Assembly (NCBI GenBank): GCA_031282565.1
Contig: JAITDL010000075.1
Location: 1-5,894 of the forward strand
DNA length: 5,894 nt
Direction of reading: 5' to 3'
Source of the DNA: Puniceicoccales bacterium
GTDB lineage: Bacteria > Verrucomicrobiota > Verrucomicrobiia > Opitutales > JAIRLM01
A program made the translations under genes and the position numbers. Shown in pieces: positions 1 through 5,601 of this stretch (its first letter is position 1; each line of letters begins with the position of its first letter). The notes under the pieces were generated by a model. It saw only the letters and a list, made by a program, of their open reading frames with translations, made no database searches and was not told where the DNA came from.

Positions 1-441
1 CACGCGCCCGTCGGGTCTGGGACAGGAGTCCAGGCTGACTACAAACTGTATTTCGCCAGACCGACAGTAGCAGTTGGTTCCATTCCAGCGCCATACATGC
101 GTCGCAACTACGGCGAAGAATTTTCATGCAACGCCCAGCGGTTTGTGCGAATCAGGTCATCATTTTCCGGAACAGTCTCCAGCGGAACGACATACTATGA
201 CCAATGCAATTTCCCAGTTCCCATGGAAACCATTCCAATCTGCATCCGCGCCGTGAGCGTTTCCGCTACATCTGGAGTATTTTCGGCTGCTGCCAGAGCC
301 GACGTTGCGAACATTGACAATTACGGATTTACGGTGGCACGCACGGCGAGCGCCAATTCCAACTCGGCATCGTGGCAGAGCATCTACAGCTTTGGCTCGT
401 TCCCATGGGAGTTTTCCGACCCCGTTGCCAATTACAACTAA
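1..441 (+). CDS. Phage tail-fibre / receptor-binding protein, C-terminal part (5' truncated by window edge)
   Basis: The frame is open from the first base and ends at TAA 439-441, giving 146 residues with no start in view. Residues 18-51 (FARPTVAVGSIPAPYMRRNY, then GEEFSCNAQRFVRI) match a layout common near the C-terminus of phage tail-fibre proteins: a line like 'vqlE.Gs.atpfe.Rsy..El..CqRYy', followed by a beta-rich domain. Here the Cys-Gln-Arg-Tyr motif has become CNAQRF, with two extra residues. The rest is rich in Ser, Ala, aromatic residues and beta-branched residues (for example NFPVPMETIPICIRAVSVSA), as expected for a jelly-roll-like tip that contacts the host surface. It heads a tail gene cluster with a hub-like gene downstream, which supports a structural role. 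The fibre assignment rests on remembered motif layout; the exact fold and receptor are unknown. An internal ATG at 97 cuts through the conserved motif and is not a credible start. Confidence 0.75.
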   Translation, partial: HAPVGSGTGVQADYKLYFARPTVAVGSIPAPYMRRNYGEEFSCNAQRFVRIRSSFSGTVSSGTTYYDQCNFPVPMETIPICIRAVSVSATSGVFSAAARADVANIDNYGFTVARTASANSNSASWQSIYSFGSFPWEFSDPVANYN

Positions 442-455
442 CACCTTGAGACGCA

Positions 456-575
456 ATGGATAACGACACATACATTGGCCAACTCATCGCGGAATTGGTT
501 GCGACAATTGAACGACTTACGCAGCGCATTGAAAATTTAGAATTGCAGCTGCAATCACTTAGGAGCGAGCCGTGA
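456..575 (+). CDS. 39-residue coiled-coil microprotein in the tail operon
   Basis: A short frame runs from ATG 456 to TGA 573-575 and encodes 39 residues. It starts MDNDTYIGQLIAELVATIER and continues as an uninterrupted heptad-like helix (LTQRIENLELQLQSLRSEP), with Leu/Ile at a/d spacing and charged residues between, so it should form a coiled coil. It begins 14 bases after the tail-fibre stop, and its TGA overlaps the GTG start of the hub gene (GTGA, 572-575), a typical translational-coupling arrangement. Its upstream site is weak (TTGAG at 446-450). The AGGAG that serves the next gene lies inside its last codons. Possible roles are an oligomerisation partner, a fibre or baseplate assembly helper, or a translational leader for the hub; nothing in the sequence decides between them. 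Heptad pattern and packing argue for a real gene, but its length makes a chance frame possible. Confidence 0.6.
   Translation: MDNDTYIGQLIAELVATIERLTQRIENLELQLQSLRSEP
561..565 (+). promoter_or_regulatory. Ribosome binding site for the hub-like gene
   Basis: AGGAG lies six bases before the GTG at 572. This fixes GTG, rather than any later ATG, as the hub start, and places the signal inside the upstream microprotein gene. Confidence 0.75.
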
Positions 576-2323
576 ACTGGACAATTAGCTGGGGATCCGG
601 CGAACAAAGTTTTGCCGATCTCGGACTTAGCAACCTTCGCCGCCGGCGCATTAACCAGGGCAGGGACGTGCTCACATTCCGCCACGGCACACTTGGAACC
701 ATGGCCAATCAACCTCTGATCGAGCCATTTGCAACAGTAACAGTGAGCCGCGATGGCGCAATTTGGTTCACGGGCACAGCCGTTGCCATGGGGGCTTCCG
801 GAACTGCGAGGGCCGAGGATCACGAATACGGCATCTACGGTCCCTGGTGGCACTTGGAGAGCATCGTCTACCAGCAGCCGTGGAACATCGCCATCGATCC
901 CGACGACCAAGATAGCCAGCTTGCGGCGACGATGAAAAGCCATATTATTCTTGGCCAGAATCAAAATGGTGAACAGCTTACCATGCGTCAACAGCTCCTA
1001 CAAATACTCAACTACGCCGTTGCCTGCGGAGCTCCATTGGCCTTCGAAATCGGCGAAGAATCTCTGGCTGGCACATTTCCACTGGATGAATGCCGCGATC
1101 TCAGCTGCGCCGAGGCAATTCAGCGAGTTCTACGCTGGGCACCGTCTGTCCGCACGGCCTTCGACTACGGCCAGGAAATTCCAGTGCTCCGCTTCACGGA
1201 ACGTTCGTCCGCCCAATATTTTACCGTGCCAATGGACGGCAAAATGCAATCGCTGTCGATGACGCCACGCTACGATTTACAATTGCGCGCCGTGGCAATT
1301 AAATATGAGCGCACGCACAGAAGTGGAAGTCGCGTTTGGCGAACAGTTTCCGTTGATCGCTATCCGGCAAACGTGAGCGAAAATCAGTCCCGCGTACTCG
1401 TGCTAACCGTTGAGTTGGAAGGATCTAGAAGCCAATATCTTAGACAGGATATCAACGCGGCCACCGTCGACATAAACTCCGTCCAGTGGTGGAAGCGACA
1501 TCTTCCTGCGCTGGAGGACGTTGAAAATTTGCAAATTCTATCGCCGTCGCGGCAGAGCGAACTGCCAAGGGAGCTGGTTTCAGGTTGCATATCAGATTGG
1601 ATGGGTGTCGATTGCGAGTCCGACATCGCCCGCGCCACCGTAGCCTACGGAAGCGGCGACAGCGAGGTTTCGGGCCAGGAAGTTGCCGTTCGATTTCTCG
1701 CCACCGACGCCCAAACCAGAACCTATGCGGCACTGTCAAATTTCGTCGCCGAAGAAGTTGCGCCCGTTGGCATTGCCCAATCTTTTTTCTCCAGTCTATC
1801 CCAGTGCCCTTTTGAAGGCACACTGCGCCTCGTCGGCGGTGAAATTGCTTCCGTGCCAATGGGTTCATTGCTGAGAATTAGCGGCGGCCAGACAACCTGG
1901 GAAGCCATGGACGCAGATCTGCAGGAATGCAGCGAAGACGTGGACAGCGGCATCGTTGATCTGCGCTTCGGCCCGCCGTCCCATCTCGGACTTGGGCAAC
2001 TCATTCAGCTGGCGAGAGCTAACCGCGGTCGCGAGGCACCATCCGGGGCAATCATACGGCTCAGCGGCGAAGGATCAGCAGACAAAATTTCCCAGCCATC
2101 CCACACGGCCACCGAGAATAGCCACTCCGGCGGAACGACCTACGGGAAATTATCAATCGCGGCCGCCGGCGATGGTGGTGGACAAATAATATTGGACGCA
2201 AACGACTTGGCCACGAGTAATCTGGTCCTCAAGCCGAGGGAAGAATACGTCGTCGAAAATGGCGAATTGCGCCTCCGCATGTCCCTGGCATCACAGCCCT
2301 ATGCCATTGGTGGAGAAGAATAA
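572..2323 (+). CDS. Phage tail hub / late-control-D-like baseplate protein
   Basis: This 583-residue protein starts at GTG 572, supported by AGGAG and by overlap with the preceding stop. Residues 50-105 (EPFATVTVSRDGAIWFTGTA, then GIYGPWWHLESIVYQQPW) resemble the first beta-barrel of tail-hub proteins of the gpD/gp27 kind: a declared differential-operator-like surface, a 'WF.G' strand, and a 'y.v.GPWW.Le..vyQ' strand. Residues 178-212 (CAEAIQRVLRWAPSVRTAFD, then YGQEIPVLRFTER) match the second part of such hubs, where a helix is followed by 'FDY....P.l.f..r'. Residues 135-165 form a helical stretch between them. The long remainder is mixed alpha/beta, with a Ser/Gly-rich linker near 495-525 and a short beta-rich end. 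Hubs sit at the centre of the baseplate, joining tail tube, spike and baseplate wedges. No lysozyme or peptidase motif is seen. It follows a fibre gene, so the order differs from P2-like phages. The structural role is fairly safe; the precise hub assignment is inferred. Confidence 0.65.
   Translation: MNWTISWGSGEQSFADLGLSNLRRRRINQGRDVLTFRHGTLGTMANQPLIEPFATVTVSRDGAIWFTGTAVAMGASGTARAEDHEYGIYGPWWHLESIVYQQPWNIAIDPDDQDSQLAATMKSHIILGQNQNGEQLTMRQQLLQILNYAVACGAPLAFEIGEESLAGTFPLDECRDLSCAEAIQRVLRWAPSVRTAFDYGQEIPVLRFTERSSAQYFTVPMDGKMQSLSMTPRYDLQLRAVAIKYERTHRSGSRVWRTVSVDRYPANVSENQSRVLVLTVELEGSRSQYLRQDINAATVDINSVQWWKRHLPALEDVENLQILSPSRQSELPRELVSGCISDWMGVDCESDIARATVAYGSGDSEVSGQEVAVRFLATDAQTRTYAALSNFVAEEVAPVGIAQSFFSSLSQCPFEGTLRLVGGEIASVPMGSLLRISGGQTTWEAMDADLQECSEDVDSGIVDLRFGPPSHLGLGQLIQLARANRGREAPSGAIIRLSGEGSADKISQPSHTATENSHSGGTTYGKLSIAAAGDGGGQIILDANDLATSNLVLKPREEYVVENGELRLRMSLASQPYAIGGEE
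2312..2315 (+). promoter_or_regulatory. Ribosome binding site for the 186-residue protein
   Basis: GGAG (in TGGAGAAGAATAA) ends eight bases before ATG 2324 and lies within the last codons of the hub gene. It supports this ATG and translational coupling through the TAAATG junction. Confidence 0.65.
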
Positions 2324-2884
2324 ATGCAAACTTCACCATTTGTAGTCAGAACATCAATGGCTGGCCTGCCGCACACGCTGCCGATTGGACAAGCAACTGG
2401 GAATGAAATGCTTCGCGGACTCAGCGCCTCCACATTGGCCAATGCCTATTGGATGCTGCGCAGCATATCCGTTTCCTACAGCTATGAAATATCGGCATAT
2501 GGCCCTATTTCCAATTCCTACTCAATCACCTGTGATGATATCCCGCCAAGTCGACTAATTCAAACCCCCACATTCGCATGGAGTGGGTACAACTCTCAGC
2601 TAGGATTGGCGGCTGGATTTTCCCTAAACCTTTCCACTCCACTTGCCGAAGAAAGCGAAACCTACGCTCTTAATCTCCATATCTACGAGGGGACTTACCC
2701 ATACATGGAACTTCTCCTGTCGACGGAGCTTTTAGCATCCCATGACATACTCGCCTCGAGCAGTTTTGAATTTCTCGGGAAAACGGTACCCATATACCTA
2801 CAGGCGGACCAATCGCTTTCCATAACCGGATCAATCGCAGCAGTTTCCCTAACTGCGGAATTCTTTGAAGTTGAACCGCAATAA
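2324..2884 (+). CDS. Beta-rich hypothetical protein at the end of the tail operon
   Basis: This is a 186-residue protein whose ATG directly follows the hub stop (TAAATG) and which has a well-placed GGAG, so it is very probably co-translated with the hub. I do not recognise a family. The N-terminal 50 residues contain a likely helix (GNEMLRGLSASTLANAYWML). The remainder alternates short Ser/Tyr/Thr-rich strands (SISVSYSYEISAYGPISNSY) and hydrophobic strands, ending in SITGSIAAVSLTAEFFEVEP, which suggests a beta-sandwich. There is no signal peptide, membrane span or catalytic motif. Position after the hub and the beta-rich composition suggest a virion part such as a baseplate accessory, fibre-attachment or fibre-tip protein; this is inference from context. 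Base composition is closer to the tail genes than to the AT-rich block that follows, so I place it in the structural module. Confidence 0.75.
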   Translation: MQTSPFVVRTSMAGLPHTLPIGQATGNEMLRGLSASTLANAYWMLRSISVSYSYEISAYGPISNSYSITCDDIPPSRLIQTPTFAWSGYNSQLGLAAGFSLNLSTPLAEESETYALNLHIYEGTYPYMELLLSTELLASHDILASSSFEFLGKTVPIYLQADQSLSITGSIAAVSLTAEFFEVEPQ

Positions 2885-2983
2885 CTTGCGAAAATAAAAC
2901 TGAAAAATTCTCAAGAAAAATCGCTGCTTTTGCTGAAGCGTTACACATAAAACCTACACGGAGAAAGAGTTCAAAAATATTTT
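2885..2983 (+). other. AT-rich intergenic gap between tail module and cargo block
   Basis: This 99-base stretch has no convincing gene. It is rich in A runs (GAAAATAAAACTGAAAAATT) and marks the change from the tail genes to the AT-richer downstream block. A short imperfect inverted repeat (CGCT ... AGCG, about 2922-2940) is too weak, and lacks a T tract, to be called a terminator. Pieces resembling -35 and -10 boxes occur, such as TTCAAA (2970-2975) and TAGATT (2992-2997) with 16 bases between, but in such AT-rich DNA this is not good evidence. It is the natural place to look for a separate cargo promoter. Confidence 0.5.
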
Positions 2984-2995
2984 ATGTTTAGTAGA

Positions 2996-3001
2996 TTTTT
3001 T
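2996..3001 (+). other. T6 run at a candidate frame junction
   Basis: Six T lie inside the short ATG frame from 2984. One extra base here would continue it into the frame read from 3004, giving MFSRFFCLHSAVAAVNFFVV. The run may be a slippage site, an indel error, or chance. Confidence 0.35.
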
Positions 3002-3003
3002 GT

Positions 3004-3489
3004 TTGCATTCCGCCGTCGCCGCTGTAAACTTTTTCGTGGTTGATCGTCTTAGTGTAAAGTATGGTCGAGGTCACTCTGATCGCACGCCCATTCCTCCAA
3101 GCAACTTGAAACCATCCAATAGAGCTAGACTTGGCCCGCCGTCACCGGAAACTCTGATCACAGTAGTAAAGAGCACAACGACTCCGCCAGTAAGCAGTAC
3201 AGTTCCTCCCGGCACGCCGCGTGTTCCTCTCGCCTTACGAAGGCGAGGCAAACCCAGTCCAATTGCAGAACCGCCACCCGAACAACCTCATGGCGCTGGC
3301 ACGAAAGGCCAAGGCAAAGATCCTAGAATTGTAATACCAACATCCCATGCCGCTAGCACTACTGGAGGTGCGGCTGCTGCCGCAGCGACGCCAAAATCAA
3401 CACGCACAGTACTTAGTCCTCTCTACCGAAATCACCACCTACAACGCATCGCAATAGAGAGCCGTTCTGTCGTCCTTTACAGAGATTAG
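3004..3489 (+). CDS. Pro/Ser/Thr/Ala-rich low-complexity protein segment, unknown function
   Basis: An open frame of 161 codons ends at TAG 3487-3489. I do not recognise a family. Residues 27-135 are predicted disordered by composition: repeated Pro clusters (TPIPPSN, LGPPSPET, TTTPPVSSTVPPGTPRVP, IAEPPPEQP), basic patches (LALRRRGK), then a Gly/Ala tract (GGAAAAAA at 121-128). This resembles the flexible N-terminal or linker segments of secreted effectors and surface proteins. The start is doubtful: the only candidates are TTG 3004 and GTG 3037, neither with a ribosome site, and the frame is closed upstream by TAG 2992. The last 25 residues differ in character from the rest (YRNHHLQRIAIESRSVVLYR), while the overlapping frame keeps the Pro-rich style and runs into the next gene. 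This suggests that the tail shown here is out of frame and that the segment is really the N-terminal part of a larger protein. Confidence 0.45.
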   Translation: MHSAVAAVNFFVVDRLSVKYGRGHSDRTPIPPSNLKPSNRARLGPPSPETLITVVKSTTTPPVSSTVPPGTPRVPLALRRRGKPSPIAEPPPEQPHGAGTKGQGKDPRIVIPTSHAASTTGGAAAAAATPKSTRTVLSPLYRNHHLQRIAIESRSVVLYRD

Positions 3490-3497
3490 AAGCTGAC

Positions 3498-4538
3498 GTG
3501 AAAATTGCCGCGCCACTAGTTAGCGCCGCAGCAAACCTCGGTGCTGGGTTTACTGGATTTGTCGAACCTAAAGTAATCCGCTCTAAATTTACCAATGCGC
3601 TAAAATGCATCAGCACAAATCTTGGATCCATCCCTGAACAAGATCTCAAATATATAGGCAGGAATCTCGCGCGCCGTTTTGTCGACTGTTCAGCTCCTGG
3701 GGTCGGCTATTTCCCAAGACTATACTCTGATATAGCAAAACTTGAGGCCGGAGATCCGCTGGAAATAAACGAATGTATTGGCCTTCTTATTGTAGCGGCA
3801 GAGGCACGACCAACAGGCGATGCCATTCAACTCGCAGCTGATTTGCAATACACACAAATTATATGTTTTTTCTTCGCATTGATCGAAGAAATAGGATCCG
3901 AAGCTCTTTGCCAAGTTTTAAGTACGATTTTTTTTGATGGCCAGAATAAATCTGCTGAAATGTTGGCATACTCAACCAGCATACGAACTTCGCCTGTTCT
4001 TGGGGAACGCCCGATGGATGATATAGATGACAATATAATAGACATATTCACTCGACTCATTCAGCGCGAAGTTGATAGCGAAATTATAGCAAATTTTACA
4101 ACGGCACTCTCAAGCTATCTTGGAAAATCGCGTACCGATGAAGCTAAAACTGGAAATCGCGGCCGCGGAACAATAGATCCAGCAGTTGCTGCTGCAGATA
4201 GAGAGAAATTGTCAGCCGTCAGTTTGATTGACAATCATACAGTCAATACCACATGTACGGCAGAAGAAATTCTGAATGCGCATAATCGTGTCACACAAGG
4301 TGTTAGTCGCGAATTTGTCACAGCACTCGTGTCAGTTAGCAGACGATACGGGATTCCAGGAGGTGCAGCATATTTCGAGATGATGTCTGAGTCAAGAATG
4401 CTGATGGTCAATGACCCAGCCAAATGGATAGGCATAATATTAGATGATGCTCTAAAGACATACGGCGCCAGTGGACGGCAATTATTATCTGATAATGAAG
4501 TGTTAGCGCTAAAAGACCTGTTTACGCAAAAAAAATAG
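3498..4538 (+). CDS. Helical protein of unknown function with hairpin repeats (cargo gene)
   Basis: This 346-residue protein, ending at TAG 4536-4538, is the longest frame of the cargo block. I do not recognise a family. It is almost wholly helical by pattern, with hydrophobic helices at about 92-101, 119-131, 136-147, 179-190, 256-282 and 291-322, and a Gly/Arg/Lys-rich linker near 209-225 (GKSRTDEAKTGNRGRG). A motif of the form Gly/Ser-Ile-Pro followed by two helices occurs at 44-82 and 285-320, and a related segment with LCQVLSTIFF lies at 138-147; the latter recurs in the next gene as LCQLFTSITF. GTG 3498 is the first usable start but has no ribosome site, and the next Met is residue 155. 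The frame is open upstream to 3417 in Pro-rich sequence (LPKSPPTTHRN), so it may be the continuation of the preceding segment. Base composition is AT-richer than the tail genes. A host-interaction or effector role is only a hypothesis from position and architecture. Confidence 0.7.
   Translation: MKIAAPLVSAAANLGAGFTGFVEPKVIRSKFTNALKCISTNLGSIPEQDLKYIGRNLARRFVDCSAPGVGYFPRLYSDIAKLEAGDPLEINECIGLLIVAAEARPTGDAIQLAADLQYTQIICFFFALIEEIGSEALCQVLSTIFFDGQNKSAEMLAYSTSIRTSPVLGERPMDDIDDNIIDIFTRLIQREVDSEIIANFTTALSSYLGKSRTDEAKTGNRGRGTIDPAVAAADREKLSAVSLIDNHTVNTTCTAEEILNAHNRVTQGVSREFVTALVSVSRRYGIPGGAAYFEMMSESRMLMVNDPAKWIGIILDDALKTYGASGRQLLSDNEVLALKDLFTQKK
4528..4535 (+). other. A8 run abutting the stop codon of the 346-residue gene
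   Basis: Eight A directly precede TAG 4536. Loss of one A would bypass the stop and read FTQKNSELQKSILEIKIPYA into the frame of the downstream gene at 4582. Runs of this length are known sites of polymerase slippage and of sequencing error. Confidence 0.5.
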
Positions 4539-4581
4539 CGAACTACAAAAAAGCATCCTCGAAATAAAAATACCTTACGCC

Positions 4582-5028
4582 ATGCCGCCGGCGACCGTAT
4601 TAGGTGGTCTTGCTGTGCCAGATCCATTCCACAGAGGGTCATATGTTTCAAGAAAAACATCCTCTGGAATAATCGACGCTGCCGGACTACGTACGCTATG
4701 CGGACCATCGGGGACGACAACAGACATCATTGCCGTACTGCATATGTTTAACCCGGAGAGGACCGACATAGCGCTTGCCCAAATGTGTGATTTTGCGCTG
4801 CATGGAATTCCTCCTGGCCCCGAGCTATGCCAACTATTCACATCTATTACATTCTATATGCAAACAGGTAAATACCATACATTTGGTGAAGTTGCCGCAG
4901 GCATATTTGCCGCCGCTTTCGCAGGATACACCTGGTGTGACATATATCAGTTTACAGACATTTTTAGTGGGGCAATCTGCCGCATTTCGAATCATCCAAG
5001 CGCCGTCCTCAATAGCCATCGCTTCTGA
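4582..5028 (+). CDS. Helical hypothetical protein sharing a repeat with the preceding gene
   Basis: A 148-codon frame runs from ATG 4582 to TGA 5026-5028. No ribosome site precedes the ATG, and the frame is open back to 4513, overlapping the end of the preceding gene, so it may be the C-terminal continuation of that gene through the A8 run. I do not recognise a family. Residues 1-45 are Gly/Pro/Ser-rich. Residues 46-115 form helices, including ALAQMCDFALHGIPPGPELC and QLFTSITFYMQTGKYHTFGE, which align without gaps to residues 285-318 of the preceding protein and give a look of pentatricopeptide/tetratricopeptide-type helix hairpins. Residues 102-135 are strongly hydrophobic (GEVAAGIFAAAFAGYTW) but are better explained as packed helices than as a membrane span. 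The end may be affected by a frame change: another frame stays open to 5047 with plausible sequence (GQSAAFRIIQAPSSIAIASE). Confidence 0.55.
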   Translation: MPPATVLGGLAVPDPFHRGSYVSRKTSSGIIDAAGLRTLCGPSGTTTDIIAVLHMFNPERTDIALAQMCDFALHGIPPGPELCQLFTSITFYMQTGKYHTFGEVAAGIFAAAFAGYTWCDIYQFTDIFSGAICRISNHPSAVLNSHRF

Positions 5029-5045
5029 GTGCAATGATGAAGCAT

Positions 5046-5051
5046 AAAAAA
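5046..5051 (+). other. A6 run next to the stop cluster between the last two cargo frames
   Basis: Frame 1 is closed by TGA at 5026, 5035 and 5038, while a second frame stays open to TAA 5045-5047. The A6 run overlaps that TAA, so a slip here could return the reading from the second frame to the frame of the last cargo gene. Confidence 0.3.
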
Positions 5052-5100
5052 TGCATTGACAGTGCCCCTAAGTACGTCAGAATTCCCCCACTGGAAAGCT

Positions 5101-5568
5101 ATGGGTATGCGAAAGATTACACACAAAAATCATGCGTCTGATGGTGATTTAGAAGCCGCCATTCAGCTGAAAGCAGTTGACGACGCAATAGCGGCTCTTG
5201 GCAATCCATTGAATTTCCGTCCTGCCAGCATTGGAATTCTTTTGAGTGGGTGTGGCCGAGCTTTTGAATGCATCGATGATGCCAGGGGACGTCTAATGCC
5301 GCTACTGAATGAACTGACTGAGAAGCGCGATTGGGAGCGCCTTTACAACATACTTGTTTACCGCAATGGCGCACACAGCGACACCATAGGGAGATATCTA
5401 TATGTGTCTGACGCCCATAAAGATAAATTTAAAAAAGACATTTTGGCTAAACTTCCACCTGAAATTTTCAAAAGATTGGATGATTTTTACTACGAGAAGT
5501 GGCGCGGCGATAGCCCGCGTATCTACGGTGTGCGGATCTTCCGCGGTGAGCAAGGCTATTATACGTGA
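5101..5568 (+). CDS. Hypothetical helical protein at the end of the cargo block
   Basis: The frame ends at TGA 5566-5568. I chose ATG 5101 (155 residues); ATG 5107, eight bases after GGAAAG (5093-5098), is as good, and TTG 5056 would add 15 residues without a ribosome site. No family is recognised. The protein is helical and charged: a helix AAIQLKAVDDAIAALG, then a hairpin resembling a pentatricopeptide-type unit (FRPASIGILLSGCGRAFECI, DDARGRLMPLLNELTEKRDW), then Lys/Asp-rich helices (AHKDKFKKDILAKLPPEIFK) and an aromatic end (RIYGVRIFRGEQGYY). There is no signal peptide or membrane segment. It lies in the same frame as the preceding gene across three TGA codons, so it may be a detached C-terminal domain of a larger ancestral protein. 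Its coherent amphipathic helices over 150 codons suggest recent or present selection for coding. Confidence 0.6.
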   Translation: MGMRKITHKNHASDGDLEAAIQLKAVDDAIAALGNPLNFRPASIGILLSGCGRAFECIDDARGRLMPLLNELTEKRDWERLYNILVYRNGAHSDTIGRYLYVSDAHKDKFKKDILAKLPPEIFKRLDDFYYEKWRGDSPRIYGVRIFRGEQGYYT

Positions 5569-5601
5569 ATTTCCACATCCTGTTGTGCCCTATGGCTTTG
5601 T

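Larger units (their letters stand above)
2984..5568 (+). pseudogene. Possible single large effector-like gene, broken or recoded by frameshifts (composite of the four open frames below)
   Basis: An ATG at 2984 opens a frame of 14 codons (MFSRFFVCIPPSPL, then stop). Shifting by one base at the T6 run 2996-3001 joins it to the Pro-rich frame at 3004. That frame overlaps, between 3417 and 3486, a frame that continues unbroken into the 3498 gene and is also Pro-rich there. The 3498 gene stops immediately after an A8 run; a one-base slip there joins it to the open frame of the 4582 gene. The 4582 and 5101 genes are in the same frame, separated by TGA at 5026, 5035 and 5038. The four parts lack good ribosome sites, whereas two genes of the tail operon have strong ones. 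Together they would encode about 860 residues: a disordered N-terminus and helical C-terminal repeats. Alternatives are four separate genes, sequencing or assembly indels, or true recoding. The stop cluster near 5030 is the hardest break to explain by one slip. Confidence 0.4.

Noticed and set aside
329..991. A 220-codon minus-strand open frame across the tail-fibre/hub junction
   Set aside because: It overlaps plus-strand genes that have recognisable protein patterns and good ribosome sites, and its translation has the Cys/Arg-rich character of antisense frames.
2922..2945. Possible rho-independent terminator after the tail operon
   Set aside because: The inverted repeat is only four or five base pairs with a long loop and is not followed by a T tract.
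4235..4720. A 161-codon minus-strand open frame over the end of the 346-residue gene
   Set aside because: It is antisense to a region whose plus-strand translation contains a repeated helical motif; no family pattern or ribosome site supports it.
4900..4990. Transmembrane segment in the 148-residue protein
   Set aside because: The hydrophobic stretch is short, includes charged and polar residues on a helical face, and lines up with a soluble helical repeat in the neighbouring protein.
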